A stretch of 64,000 bases of DNA from Cedecea neteri (GTDB taxonomy: Bacteria > Pseudomonadota > Gammaproteobacteria > Enterobacterales > Enterobacteriaceae), in assembly GCF_000758325.1 (NCBI RefSeq), contig NZ_CP009459.1, positions 1,984,001-2,048,000 of the forward strand, given 5' to 3'. Position numbers and translations under genes: made by a program. Positions 54,727 to 62,778 of the stretch are shown here, piece after piece (position 1 is the stretch's first letter; every line of letters starts with the position of its first letter). Below the pieces are notes generated by a model. That model searched no databases. It saw only the letters and a program-made list of their open reading frames with translations, and was not told where the DNA came from.

Positions 54727-55207
54727 GAGAGAGACCTTTATATGAATTTTTCGTGTTTTATCCTTGCACTATGCCAGTATTAAGATTGGGACACAATGAA
54801 CAATGCCTCCCCATTTCAAGCAGACCTGCTTCGTTAATTTACACATGATAATGCTAGTAATACCTTACTGACGGATGATAACAATCGCCAACGTCCGCTC
54901 CTCGCTTCAGCCTTGTTAGTCTGTCCGCTGCGTGCCATAAGCGGACATGATTGCAAACTTAGTTAGCTATTAGAAAGGGGCCAACTAACAGAAAAAGGGT
55001 GGTGTTTTCAAAAAAGCACCCTACAGAAAAAATGTTCATGCAACGCATCGAGAGGAATAACCTGACTCTCCGCACGCGGGTTGAGAGGCTGGCCAGAAAG
55101 ATGCTGTGGTTCTTAAAACCCTAGAGGCTGTACAAGAAAGAGATCGGTCTTTGTACCGAATTGCTCATTTTCAATTGATTGATTATATTGCCGAAAACAT
55201 ATGACTG
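54727..55207. other. gene-free stretch with IS1-like remnant
   Basis: 481 nt between the HNH gene and the thsB tail. It includes the promoter side of the HNH gene, an IS1-like transposase scrap (about 55032-55165), and AGTCTGTCCGCT...ATAAGCGGACA near 54915. No intact gene seen. Confidence 0.5.
55032..55165 (+). pseudogene. degenerate IS1-family InsB 3' fragment
   Basis: Translation Q-R-I-E-R-N-N-L-T-L-R-T-R-V-E-R-L-A-R-K resembles the C-terminus of IS1-type InsB. It is followed by a stop and then a frame-shifted basic tail (K-K-E-I-G). No terminal repeats found, so this is only a scrap. Confidence 0.5.
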
Positions 55208-55319
55208 TTAATCCACGCACCCTAATTTAAGATGCGCCTCAGGAGAATAATAGTGCAACCCAGTTTCCAAACTATGACTATGCACTGTATAGGTGAGTGC
55301 ATGTGTAAGCATACCCGTT

Positions 55320-56204
55320 TTAGTTCCACACACTTTTTGAGATTTCCGGGTTTTCAGCCATCAGCCGGTACTCTTCCGGCGTCAGGTTGTTCAGGGATTC
55401 GTGAGGCCGCTCGCTGTTATATTCTGTCAGCCAGCGCTCTGTAATTTCCCGTGCTTCGTTCAGGGTTCTGAACAGGTAAAAATCCAGGATTTCTGTCCGG
55501 TACGTCCGGTTAAAACGCTCAATAAAGGCATTCTGCGTCGGCTTGCCGGGCTTGATAAATTCCAGTAACACACCATGCTCCTCAGCCCATTGTGCCAGCG
55601 CCAGTGAGACCAGTTCTGGCCCGTTATCCATCCGCATCTTTAGCGGATAACCGCGGTTTGCCACTATCCTGTCCAGCACTCTCACGACGCGTTGTGCCGG
55701 GATATTCAGGTCGATTTCTATCGCCAGGGCCTCACGATTAAAATCATCCACTACATTGAATGTCCGAAAGCGTCTGCCGCAGACCAGCGCATCGTGCATA
55801 AAATCTATCGACCAGCTCTGGTTAAGTGCCTCAGGCGTCGTCAATGGTGCCGGGTTACGTACTGGCAAACGCTGTTTTCCCCTGCGACGAAAATTCAGTT
55901 TTAGCAGACAGTAAATTCGGTGAACGCGTTTATGGTTCCAGGCGTTGCCTTGCCTGCGCAGCAGCTGGAACAGCTTCTTAAAACCATATCGCGGATAACG
56001 TTCTGCCAGTTCGGTCAGCGCCAGGATCACCGGTTCATCACGCCGGGTGTCAGGCTGATAAAAATACACCGTCCTGCTCAGCGATAATGTCCTGCACGCC
56101 TGGCGGATGCTCATGGAAAATTGTGCCGTCAGATAGCTGACGAGCTCCCGCTTTATCGCTGGTTTTAAAGCTTTTTTTCGATAACGTCTTTCAGGGCCCG
56201 GCAT
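55320..56204 (-). CDS. IS3-family transposase OrfB (DDE integrase core)
   Basis: rve/integrase-core protein made as the OrfAB fusion by programmed frameshift. DDE residues are in W-S-I-D-F-M, R-M-D-N-G-P-E and N-A-F-I-E-R-F-N. The open frame begins inside orfA. The A7 run at 56172-56178 lies just before the orfA stop and is the expected slip site. Confidence 0.92.
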   Translation of the reverse strand: MPGPERRYRKKALKPAIKRELVSYLTAQFSMSIRQACRTLSLSRTVYFYQPDTRRDEPVILALTELAERYPRYGFKKLFQLLRRQGNAWNHKRVHRIYCLLKLNFRRRGKQRLPVRNPAPLTTPEALNQSWSIDFMHDALVCGRRFRTFNVVDDFNREALAIEIDLNIPAQRVVRVLDRIVANRGYPLKMRMDNGPELVSLALAQWAEEHGVLLEFIKPGKPTQNAFIERFNRTYRTEILDFYLFRTLNEAREITERWLTEYNSERPHESLNNLTPEEYRLMAENPEISKSVWN

Positions 56205-56431
56205 TCAAGGCTGAGATCGGCAAACATCTGCTTGAGACGACGGTTTTCGTCCTCAAGATCTTTCATCTTTTTGATATCTGAAGCCTCCATCCCGCCATAC
56301 TTTGCTTTCCAGTTGTAGTACGAGGCTTCAGATATTCCCGCTTCGCGACAGACATCTTTGACGGTGCGGCCTGCTTCGACAGACTTTAGTACGGTGATGA
56401 TCTGGTGCTCAGTGAATCGGGCTTTACGCAT
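56165..56431 (-). CDS. IS3-family transposase OrfA
   Basis: 88-aa HTH_Tnp_1 protein starting M-R-K-A-R-F-T-E-H-Q-I-I, with a coiled-coil leucine-rich segment (D-L-E-D-E-N-R-R-L-K-Q-M). Overlaps orfB by 40 nt. Confidence 0.92.
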   Translation of the reverse strand: MRKARFTEHQIITVLKSVEAGRTVKDVCREAGISEASYYNWKAKYGGMEASDIKKMKDLEDENRRLKQMFADLSLECRALKDVIEKKL

Positions 56432-57033
56432 GGCGATCTCCTCAGGGGACATAATCAGTATGTCGGAAGATCTCTAAAAGTGAATGGTGTGTTTTGCAGG
56501 GATACTTACACATGCAGTAAAGCTAGTTTTTTGAATGGAATATGGATAGCCCTAGCACTTCCATTTTCTATACACTCTTTGAGTGCAAGAGGCCAGCGAT
56601 GGCTCCACGCTGAAGGGGCCAACATTTGATTTAAATCTGTATAAGCGCAGATTAGTGGAAGTCCGTAGGTGTCGACAGCCTTCTCAATTTCATATGAAAG
56701 CATACTCCCAGTCTGGCGTGTTTCATCACTTAAGATGATAACGATATTTTTTGATGCGGCAAGACGGTCCCGAATACGCGCTTCGAGTGTTGCTTTTAGA
56801 CTAGAGTCTCGTACTGCTGAAGTTTTATCGTGACTGTTCACATATTTAAAATCGTGACCCTTACCCGCTGCCCATGCCTGAATTGAGGCATAATAACGAA
56901 AGTCTGATTTTGTTGGATCAGTTTCACTTAAGCCATCGAAAGCTATATAATTTCCATTTCTGTAAGCCATATTTTCCTCCTATAGCTATAAATCATAGTG
57001 ATTTCAACTTACTACGTTACTATTCTTATATAA

Positions 57034-57912
57034 TTAAGCATTAAGACTCTGACTTAGATAGTCTCTCACTTGGAACAAATTTAATGAGAATTTTGATGCA
57101 TCCTCAGGTCGGACTATGATACATAACTTATTGGAAAATACCTGTTCTTGAGTCGCATCGGCAAAAGATTGAGCAATGCGCTCTATTATTTTCTTTCTAG
57201 GTATAGCCACCCGTCCTCTTCCTGTTCCCATCAGCGGCATAATCACATCACCTAATTCCCCTTTTCGAGCCATATTTGACCATAGACCTTCAAGAGCCTC
57301 TTCCAGCATTCTTACATTTGAAAATGCTGTTCCTACAGAATTAATATCTGACATTGCGAGAAAATAAAAATTCTTGCCATGCGCTGATACGCGCGCGACA
57401 GTACCTAAAGGATATTTTTTTCGTTTACCGGGCTTGCCATCAACTTCAATATAATTTTCACTAGCAAGTGATTCTTCAATCTGCCGATCAATTTCTATTG
57501 TTTGGCCATTAAAAAATTGAGTTGCAAATTGACCCTGCAAACTATTTGTAGATATTAGACCTGAACTCATGTCAGTATCAAATGTGGTGTTTGAGCTAAT
57601 TATTATCTCACCACTCTCCTTGAATAAATCACTTATTTTTACTTCAAACGTGTAATCTTTCTTAGGTACTTTATAAGATACTCGTGACACTGGACGTCGT
57701 GTGAATATCACAAAAATAATGGCCAAGACTATAAGAATTAAAATTCCGTAATTACTATACTGCCCTTTCTCGTAAATCTTAAAAGTATCAGCCAAATTGA
57801 TTAACAAATATAATACGCCCAGAGCAGAAAAAAACTTTGCTATTGCCTCGCCTGAAAACAAAGCATATCTCCAATACGCTGTAGTTCTCACCGACTCCCA
57901 CCAATATTTCAT
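57034..57912 (-). CDS. thsA: ThsA of type II Thoeris (two TM segments plus macro domain)
   Basis: 292-aa protein. Two hydrophobic segments lie at about 26-42 (F-F-S-A-L-G-V-L-Y-L-L) and 55-70 (Y-G-I-L-I-L-I-V-L-A-I-I-F). A macro-type domain (about 90-280) follows with S-S-N-T-T-F-D-T-D and the loop P-L-M-G-T-G-R-G-R. Type II Thoeris effectors have this layout; the macro domain binds the ADPR-derived signal made by ThsB and the membrane part kills the cell. Followed by thsB on the same strand. AT-rich. The pairing with a TIR gene makes the call. Confidence 0.82.
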   Translation of the reverse strand: MKYWWESVRTTAYWRYALFSGEAIAKFFSALGVLYLLINLADTFKIYEKGQYSNYGILILIVLAIIFVIFTRRPVSRVSYKVPKKDYTFEVKISDLFKESGEIIISSNTTFDTDMSSGLISTNSLQGQFATQFFNGQTIEIDRQIEESLASENYIEVDGKPGKRKKYPLGTVARVSAHGKNFYFLAMSDINSVGTAFSNVRMLEEALEGLWSNMARKGELGDVIMPLMGTGRGRVAIPRKKIIERIAQSFADATQEQVFSNKLCIIVRPEDASKFSLNLFQVRDYLSQSLNA

Positions 57913-58311
57913 CTCGCAGCCCCAGTTTTTATTACTATGATTTTTCCGGTTATTTCTAGTATGTATCGTGCTTGGGAATTTGTCTTAGGGTAATTTTACG
58001 CACTTAATTATCTAGAAATAAATAAAACAGAGTGTTTTAGTTAAAAATAGAGATACACACGCGGAAAGTACATCAAAAGCTTGGGATAATAGATTACTCT
58101 CCACCTGCTTTTCTCACACTTGTGACGCTAAAAGCAGCGTTAACTCTACTTGCATGCTATCTACAGTCGACACTAGTCATGCTTCATATGATTCAACAGC
58201 TTGTATTCATTAGTCAAGTAATTAAAAAATTAAATCTAGAAAATGATGTTATTTTAGTACTACCGCGTATTGTTGTCGTAGTTAGCAAGGATCATGAAAT
58301 TTAGCGATTCT
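57913..58311. other. gene-free stretch upstream of thsA
   Basis: About 400 nt. The first part is the presumed thsA promoter region (A/T-rich). Around 58085-58160 a frame reads D-Y-S-P-P-A-F-L, faintly like the Y-x-P-P motif near the N-terminus of P2-type portals, so portal-gene decay may extend to here. No intact gene seen. Confidence 0.4.
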
Positions 58312-58775
58312 AACGCTAAATACCTGAGTGCACTAAATTTCGCGTAGTTGAATGAATCTGCCACACTGTTTCGTCGCAAGTATTACCAGAACGGTGCACA
58401 CGCGGGATACATCATGTACGTCACAGATGCCATGAAAAAAATCATCGACGTCAAACCTTTACGTGATGCTAAGGGCAATTCAAAGGAACTCGGGAATTTT
58501 AATAATCTGTTTTTTACGCGCCCAACGGAAAACCGGACGGTATTAAGATCGTGCTGCTGAGTGATGTCGCTACGAAAGATGATTTTTCATCTCAAAAAAG
58601 TAGGCCCTGAAGATCTCTGGGGTGCCCATGGGGTTCCTCCAAAAATGATGGGAATAATACCAAACAACGCTAAAGGATTTAGGGGTATAATAAAACCTGT
58701 ACAGGTTTTTTCGGAATGAAATGGTCCTGCTTCAAGAATGAAAGAAATAAGTGAGTGGGCTAGGGCGGAAACTAT
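58312..58775 (+). pseudogene. decayed P2-type phage portal (gpQ) fragment
   Basis: Reads K-Y-L-S-A-L-N-F-A-stop-L-N-E-S-A-T-L-F-R-R-K-Y-Y-Q-N-G-A-H, then A-G-Y-I-M-Y-V-T-D-A-M. After frameshifts come A-P-N-G-K-P-D-G-I-K, L-L-S-D-V-A-T-K-D-D-F, G-A-H-G-V-P-P-K-M-M-G-I-I-P-N-N, and R-M-K-E-I-S-E-W-A. This block order is that of the P2/PBSX-type portal vertex protein. Several stops and at least two frameshifts make it a fossil. Indicates prophage ancestry for this part of the island. Confidence 0.8.
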
Positions 58776-58824
58776 AACTTTCAGACGCTACTGTTTAGTA
58801 TAATTATATTGCGCACAATTAGTA

Positions 58825-59790
58825 TTAACCGAGATTAAATAGCTTGTCCAAATCAAGGTTAAATTTCTTATTCATTTTTTGCGCAAAAACAACAAGCCGT
58901 CTGTGGTTTTTCTCATCTACACTCTTTGTAAAAGCCAACAATCCACCAACATGTGCATAATCGTGAGAGCGCCCAACGGAAAGATAATGTATCTTGCTTT
59001 TTATTTCTCTAAATTTTTGTCGTCCTATGCCAACATCATCAATTGACAATACTAATCCAGTAATTTTTTTTTGTTTTCTTGGTCCACTAATAACCACTTT
59101 TTTATAGTTAACAGTTAATTGTTCAGTAGGTATTATAGAAAATAAAAAATCCTTTGCTTTTTCAATCTTCTTTAACGACTGAGCCGAAAGAGTAATATCG
59201 TCAGCGTAACGAGTAAAGATAATGCCTCGTCTTCCTGCATAACCATGAATCCTGTGATCAAGCCTCATGCAAACAAGGTTCGCCAATTTAGGCGATGCGG
59301 GGGATCCCTGCGGTAACTTATTTTTAAAACAACAAATCTTTGTCAAAACTGAAGATATGTACTTATTATAACCCAACGAATTAAACACAGTGTAAATTTT
59401 ATTAGAAGAAATGCTAGGAAAGAAATCCTCTAAATCAATATTTAATACAAAGTTCGAACCAACATGTGGGTTCGCATTGTCTTTTATGGACTGGCCTCGC
59501 TCAAAACCAGTTGAAAAAGGTGACGAATTAAGTTTGTCTAATATATTTCTTAAAACCCACGCTTGCAAAGCCTTGAGCCTTCGAGAGGGTTGACAAATCA
59601 CCCTTTCGCCTTTTTCTGTACCTGTTTTTGGTACACCATAAACTTTGTAAAAGTCATCCGCTCTTGTGATTAACAAGGTTAAAAGTTCGACAGATAGTCG
59701 CATTTCCCTTGACATATCTGTTAGCGAAGACATCACAGGCAGACCAAAGTTACGTAAGCGAAAAACGTCGGTACTGGAGAAATTGTTCAT
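58825..59790 (-). CDS. ret: Retron reverse transcriptase (Eco1/Ec86-like)
   Basis: 321-aa retron RT, one residue longer than Ec86 RT and alignable over its length. Active-site D119 is in N-I-D-L-E-D-F-F-P, Q-G-S-P-A-S-P is at 161-167, Y195-A-D-D198 is the catalytic box, and V-x-G Y-region features close it. The start is the ATG at 59790 directly after the msr-msd RNA; the longer upstream frame is RNA-coding. With the upstream effector it forms a type II-A retron. Primes on the msr to make msDNA. Confidence 0.95.
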   Translation of the reverse strand: MNNFSSTDVFRLRNFGLPVMSSLTDMSREMRLSVELLTLLITRADDFYKVYGVPKTGTEKGERVICQPSRRLKALQAWVLRNILDKLNSSPFSTGFERGQSIKDNANPHVGSNFVLNIDLEDFFPSISSNKIYTVFNSLGYNKYISSVLTKICCFKNKLPQGSPASPKLANLVCMRLDHRIHGYAGRRGIIFTRYADDITLSAQSLKKIEKAKDFLFSIIPTEQLTVNYKKVVISGPRKQKKITGLVLSIDDVGIGRQKFREIKSKIHYLSVGRSHDYAHVGGLLAFTKSVDEKNHRRLVVFAQKMNKKFNLDLDKLFNLG

Positions 59791-59794
59791 GAAA

Positions 59795-59953
59795 GCGCAC
59801 ACCCTTACGTCATAAATATCAGGTTTCCTCGCTCTCAGAGAACATCGGGAGATGTTCTCTGAGTTCGAGGTAAACTGCCAAAACAGTAGATTTAATGCAG
59901 GACAGCGAAACACTATCCAGTCACCTCTTACAAGGGACTCGCTAAGGGTGCGC
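59795..59953 (-). ncRNA. Retron msr-msd RNA
   Basis: Minus-strand RNA of about 159 nt between effector and RT. Complementary ends are a1 GCGCACCCTTA (59953-59943) and a2 TAAGGGTGTGCGC (59807-59795). An msr hairpin GGATAG-tgtttcg-CTGTCC is followed by the msd hairpin: perfect 13-bp stem CTCAGAGAACATC/GATGTTCTCTGAG with a 4-nt loop (59834-59863), extended by CCTCG/CGAGG. The tail GAGGAAACC...GACGTAAGGGTG is shared with Ec86, and the likely priming guanosine lies in TTAGC next to a1. The effector stop codon overlaps a1, as in Ec86. Confidence 0.9.
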
Positions 59954-60856
59954 TGAGAAAATCCTACCATAGTTCAATGATATATTGCTACGATTTTCAA
60001 AGTTCATCATTTCAAGTCTTAGCTTGTCTAAAACTAGCCGATCAAACCTAAGTAGTACATATTCCATACCAGCGTCTGTAATGTGATAACCTTCTGATGT
60101 CCTAACAATAACTCGCTCTTTCATCAGTTTTGATAATGCAGATTTTACAATAATTTCGCACAATGTATTTGCCTTTCCTGTAGCTTTACTTAACAAGTCA
60201 TAAAGCAATACATTATTGATACCATCCATAAGGTATATGCATGGCAAGATAAATCTATCCGCCATCAATATATTATCTATACTTTTCTTTACGGGTGATT
60301 TTTTTTGAACATTTCTAATGCTTTTCATCAGGGACTGATAAAACTCCTCATTTAATAGGGCATTATCAAGGATGTTAAAATCACACCTAAGCACTGATGT
60401 TGAACTATTTTTCTTAAGTAACCGTATTGGTCCATAATTTAAGAAGCTTTTCTTAAATCTAAATTTATTATCTTGTATACATATCATTTTTGATGCTAAT
60501 TTTTCATTATTTGCAAAAGCCCCAAGTTCAGAATATGAACCGGGGCTTTCAGGGGTTATTATTATCGCATCCACAGATTCAGCGAGCATATTCTCCATAC
60601 TTAAAAGACTGTATTGCCCCTGTCCAGCAAGAAGGTCATCAAATAAATCCTCTGGATAGAAAATCTCCAGCTTATCATTTCTCGATAAAACTTTAGAAAT
60701 TTTATATCGTCCATATTTACTATCGTTAACATCCCCTCCACACAAGAAAATTGTCACTTTATTACGTTTCTCGCTGAAGAGGTTGTTTTTTATTACGTTG
60801 GCGAATTCAAATTTTTGTTTTTCTGAAAATATTATCGAATTCTTAAAAAGTTTCAT
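59942..60856 (-). CDS. Retron type II-A effector (nucleoside deoxyribosyltransferase-like plus winged HTH)
   Basis: 304-aa protein very similar to the Ec86 retron effector. The NDT-like N-terminus has T-I-F-L-C-G-G-D (35-42), Y-P-E-D-L-F-D-D-L-L-A-G-Q-G-Q (67-81) and P-E-S-P-G-S-Y-S-E-L-G-A-F (about 102-114). A C-terminal winged-helix region ends M-M-N-F-E-N-R. In Eco1 this subunit forms filaments with msDNA and hydrolyses NAD on phage attack. Start M-K-L-F-K-N chosen by alignment with a GGGTG upstream; M-G-V-N four codons earlier is possible. Confidence 0.92.
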   Translation of the reverse strand: MKLFKNSIIFSEKQKFEFANVIKNNLFSEKRNKVTIFLCGGDVNDSKYGRYKISKVLSRNDKLEIFYPEDLFDDLLAGQGQYSLLSMENMLAESVDAIIITPESPGSYSELGAFANNEKLASKMICIQDNKFRFKKSFLNYGPIRLLKKNSSTSVLRCDFNILDNALLNEEFYQSLMKSIRNVQKKSPVKKSIDNILMADRFILPCIYLMDGINNVLLYDLLSKATGKANTLCEIIVKSALSKLMKERVIVRTSEGYHITDAGMEYVLLRFDRLVLDKLRLEMMNFENRSNISLNYGRIFSAHP

Positions 60857-60951
60857 ATTGACACCCATAGGATCATGTATAAATTTTTTAACATTTTTCA
60901 TCCGACAGTGCAATGCTCTCCCCGTCACGACTGCTGGCTTACTGGGACCGT

Positions 60952-61790
60952 TGACCTGCCCCCAGGATTAGATACAACCTTCAGCTAGTAATGTCGGTTG
61001 GTTTTTCTTCATATTTCCCGTTTCGCCAGTCCGCTGCAAATTCAGCCGGAGTCTGGTAGTTCAGCGATGAATGGGGACGACACTCGTTATAATCCTGCCG
61101 CCAGTCATTAATCTTTTTCCGGGCGTGAACGATATCGCTGAACCAGTGCTCATTGAGACACTCATCCCTGAATCGTCCGTTAAAACTTTCAATAAATCCG
61201 TTCTGTGTTGGCTTGCCCGGTTGGATAAGCCGCAGCTCCACCCCATGCTCATAAGCCCACTGGTCAAGTGCTCTGCAGGTAAACTCCGGCCCCTGGTCCG
61301 TTCTTATCGTCGCCGGATAGCCGCGAAACAGTGCAATGCTGTCCAGAATTCGCGTGACCTGCACGCCTGAAATCCCGAATGCAGTGGTAATTGTCAGACA
61401 CTCCTTCGTGAAGTCGTCCACGCAGGTCAGGCACTTGATCCTGCGACCGGTGGCCAGCGCGTCCATGACAAAATCCATCGACCAGGTCAGGTTGGGCGCC
61501 TCCGGGCGGAGCAGCGGCAGACGTTCTGTTGCCAGCCCTTTACGACGTCGTCTGCGTTTTACGCCCAGCCCGTTAAGGTGGTAAAGGCGGTACACGCGCT
61601 TGTGATTAACATGAAGGCCTTCACGGCGCAGTAACTGCCAGATGCGTCGGTAGCCAAAACGCCTGCGCTCCAGTGCCAGCTCAGTGATGCGCCCTGATAA
61701 ATGCGCATCAGCCGCCGGACGCTGAGCCTCATAGCGGCAGGTCGACAGGGACAAACCTGTAAGCCTGCAGGCACGACGTGACCTGCCCCC
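60952..61790 (-). mobile_element. IS3-family remnant A (orfB plus right end)
   Basis: Carries an orfB whose 3' side ends in the terminal repeat TGACCTGCCCCCAGG (read inward from 60952). The 5' side is cut where another TGACCTGCCCCCATT end begins (61779). orfA and the left end are missing on this strand. It lies only about 95 bp upstream of the retron effector start. Confidence 0.7.
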
Positions 61791-61802
61791 ATTAATCAAC
61801 AC
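60981..61802 (-). pseudogene. IS3-family (IS407-like) OrfB transposase, 5'-truncated
   Basis: 273-codon frame with a complete integrase core: [16 protein letters not shown] and [14 protein letters not shown]. The first residues (M-L-I-N-G-G-R) come from the foreign terminal repeat at 61779-61790; family similarity starts at [10 protein letters not shown]. Without orfA it cannot be expressed as a normal OrfAB fusion. Confidence 0.8.
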
Positions 61803-61926
61803 ACCCCAACCTGACCAATGTCTTCATCAGCCACATGAGGACCTCTCCATGAAAAAGCGTTTTACTGCCAACTATCGCATTGCCACTCTGAAGCAAATCC
61901 TGGCCGGAACACCAGTGTCATTGTAA
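61779..61926 (+). mobile_element. IS3-family remnant B (left end plus start of orfA)
   Basis: Begins TGACCTGCCCCCATTAATCA and, after about 70 nt, has GAGGACC and an ATG starting M-K-K-R-F-T-A-N-Y-R-I-A-T-L-K, similar to IS3-family OrfA N-termini. It stops after 25 codons. Opposite in orientation to remnant A. Confidence 0.45.
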
Positions 61927-62089
61927 ATACACCCGTTCTGGGGCTATGGGACATCAGCAGCAGCGTCTATAATCCGGGCAGAGATTTTTCCTGCTAAAGT
62001 CGTGGCTAATTGTCCGTTGAGATAGCATCAAACCTTGCGACAGCCGGGTTCCTGGTTGCCGCGAGCGACCTACATTCACAAAGGTTAAT
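61927..62089. other. right boundary zone of the island
   Basis: 163 nt between the IS remnants and the cupin gene. TCTATAATCC near 61956 could be a -10 element. No copy of the tRNA-Thr 3' end was found by eye. Confidence 0.4.
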
Positions 62090-62566
62090 ATGAAACAAAT
62101 TACGTTCAGCGATCTACAAAAACAAAGCGAGCAGGCCGCAAATTCCCCTCGCTTACGTGCCAATCGTAATCTCCATCCTGAATTGAGCGATCCTGTTCAG
62201 CGCCTGGCTATTGCCATGGAACCGGGTACCTATGTTCGCCCTCACCGCCACCCGCACACGTTCGAGCTGCTGACACCCCTTAGCGGGCGCTTTTTGGTAT
62301 TGCATTTTGATGACAAGGGCAACGTGACCCAGCGGGCTGTGTTAGGTGAAGACTGTAAGGTGCTGGAGACAGATGCCGGGACCTGGCATGCGGTGTTGTC
62401 GCTGGACAAAGGTGGGGTTATTTTTGAGGTAAAATATGGGGCGTACCAGCCCGTAGCTGAGCAAGATATGGCCCCATGGGCACCCGCCGAGAACGAGCCG
62501 GGAACGGCTGAGTTGATGAAATGGTATGCCGTGGCGCAAGTGGGAGATGGCGGTTTTTCCCGGTAA
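62090..62566 (+). CDS. WbuC-family cupin metalloprotein
   Basis: 158-aa cupin. The metal motif is seen in R-P-H-R-H-P-H-T-F-E-L, with a downstream T-W-H-A-V-L-S. WbuC-type proteins occur near sugar/O-antigen loci and as stand-alone genes in enterobacteria; the activity is not established. Preceded by AAAGGT. Back to backbone-like base composition. Confidence 0.75.
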   Translation: MKQITFSDLQKQSEQAANSPRLRANRNLHPELSDPVQRLAIAMEPGTYVRPHRHPHTFELLTPLSGRFLVLHFDDKGNVTQRAVLGEDCKVLETDAGTWHAVLSLDKGGVIFEVKYGAYQPVAEQDMAPWAPAENEPGTAELMKWYAVAQVGDGGFSR

Positions 62567-62594
62567 GTACACTTTCCTGGCCTGGCGAAATAAA

Positions 62595-62621
62595 ATTAAA
62601 GCCGTATACCACGGCTTTAAT
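62595..62621 (+). terminator. hairpin after the cupin gene
   Basis: ATTAAAGCCGT-atacc-ACGGCTTTAAT, perfect 11-bp stem. Confidence 0.65.
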
Positions 62622-62778
62622 CCATTCTGATCTCGTATTTTCAACTGAACTTGACCCTGATTATGTTCGGGGTCAGGATCAGCAACCTTATCGATCGCCA
62701 GAAATTAAGGCGTTCTAACAGCCTATAAGGCAACCAGAGGTATGGCGTTTAATTCAGCCGCGATGCCTCCGCATCAGA

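Larger units (their letters stand above)
55299..56515 (-). mobile_element. IS3-family insertion sequence inside thsB
   Basis: 1217-bp element whose ends read GCATGTGTAAG inward at both sides (55299 and 56515, perfect 11-bp inverted repeat). It is flanked by the direct repeat AGT (55296-55298 and 56516-56518), a 3-bp duplication typical of IS3-family members. Carries orfA and orfB with an A7 slippery tract. Appears intact and therefore recent. Confidence 0.9.
55208..56970 (-). pseudogene. thsB: thsB (Thoeris TIR-domain protein), split by an IS3-family element
   Basis: The 5' part (56970-56516) encodes a ThsB/DUF1863 TIR domain: Y-I-A-F-D-G-L-S near the start, V-I-I-L-S-D-E-T-R, and the likely catalytic Glu in S-Y-E-I-E-K-A-V. 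AGGAGG precedes the ATG. At 56515 the gene runs into an IS and would end H-V-stop. Removing 55299-56515 and one AGT copy joins the frame to 55295-55208, adding T-Y-T-V-H-S-H-S-L-E-T-G and then L-H-Y-Y-S-P-E-A-H-L-K-L-G before a stop, for a 180-aa protein. Follows thsA by 63 nt. In type II Thoeris this enzyme would make the histidine-ADPR signal. Confidence 0.85.

Noticed and set aside
55298..56516. Alternative IS boundary with TG...CA ends inside thsB
   Set aside because: This boundary gives no target duplication, and joining the flanks then yields an early stop. The AGT-duplication boundary restores the thsB frame.
58122..58304. 60-codon hydrophobic frame
   Set aside because: No ribosome-binding site or known domain; lies in the decayed stretch before the portal fragment and is probably a by-product of that decay.
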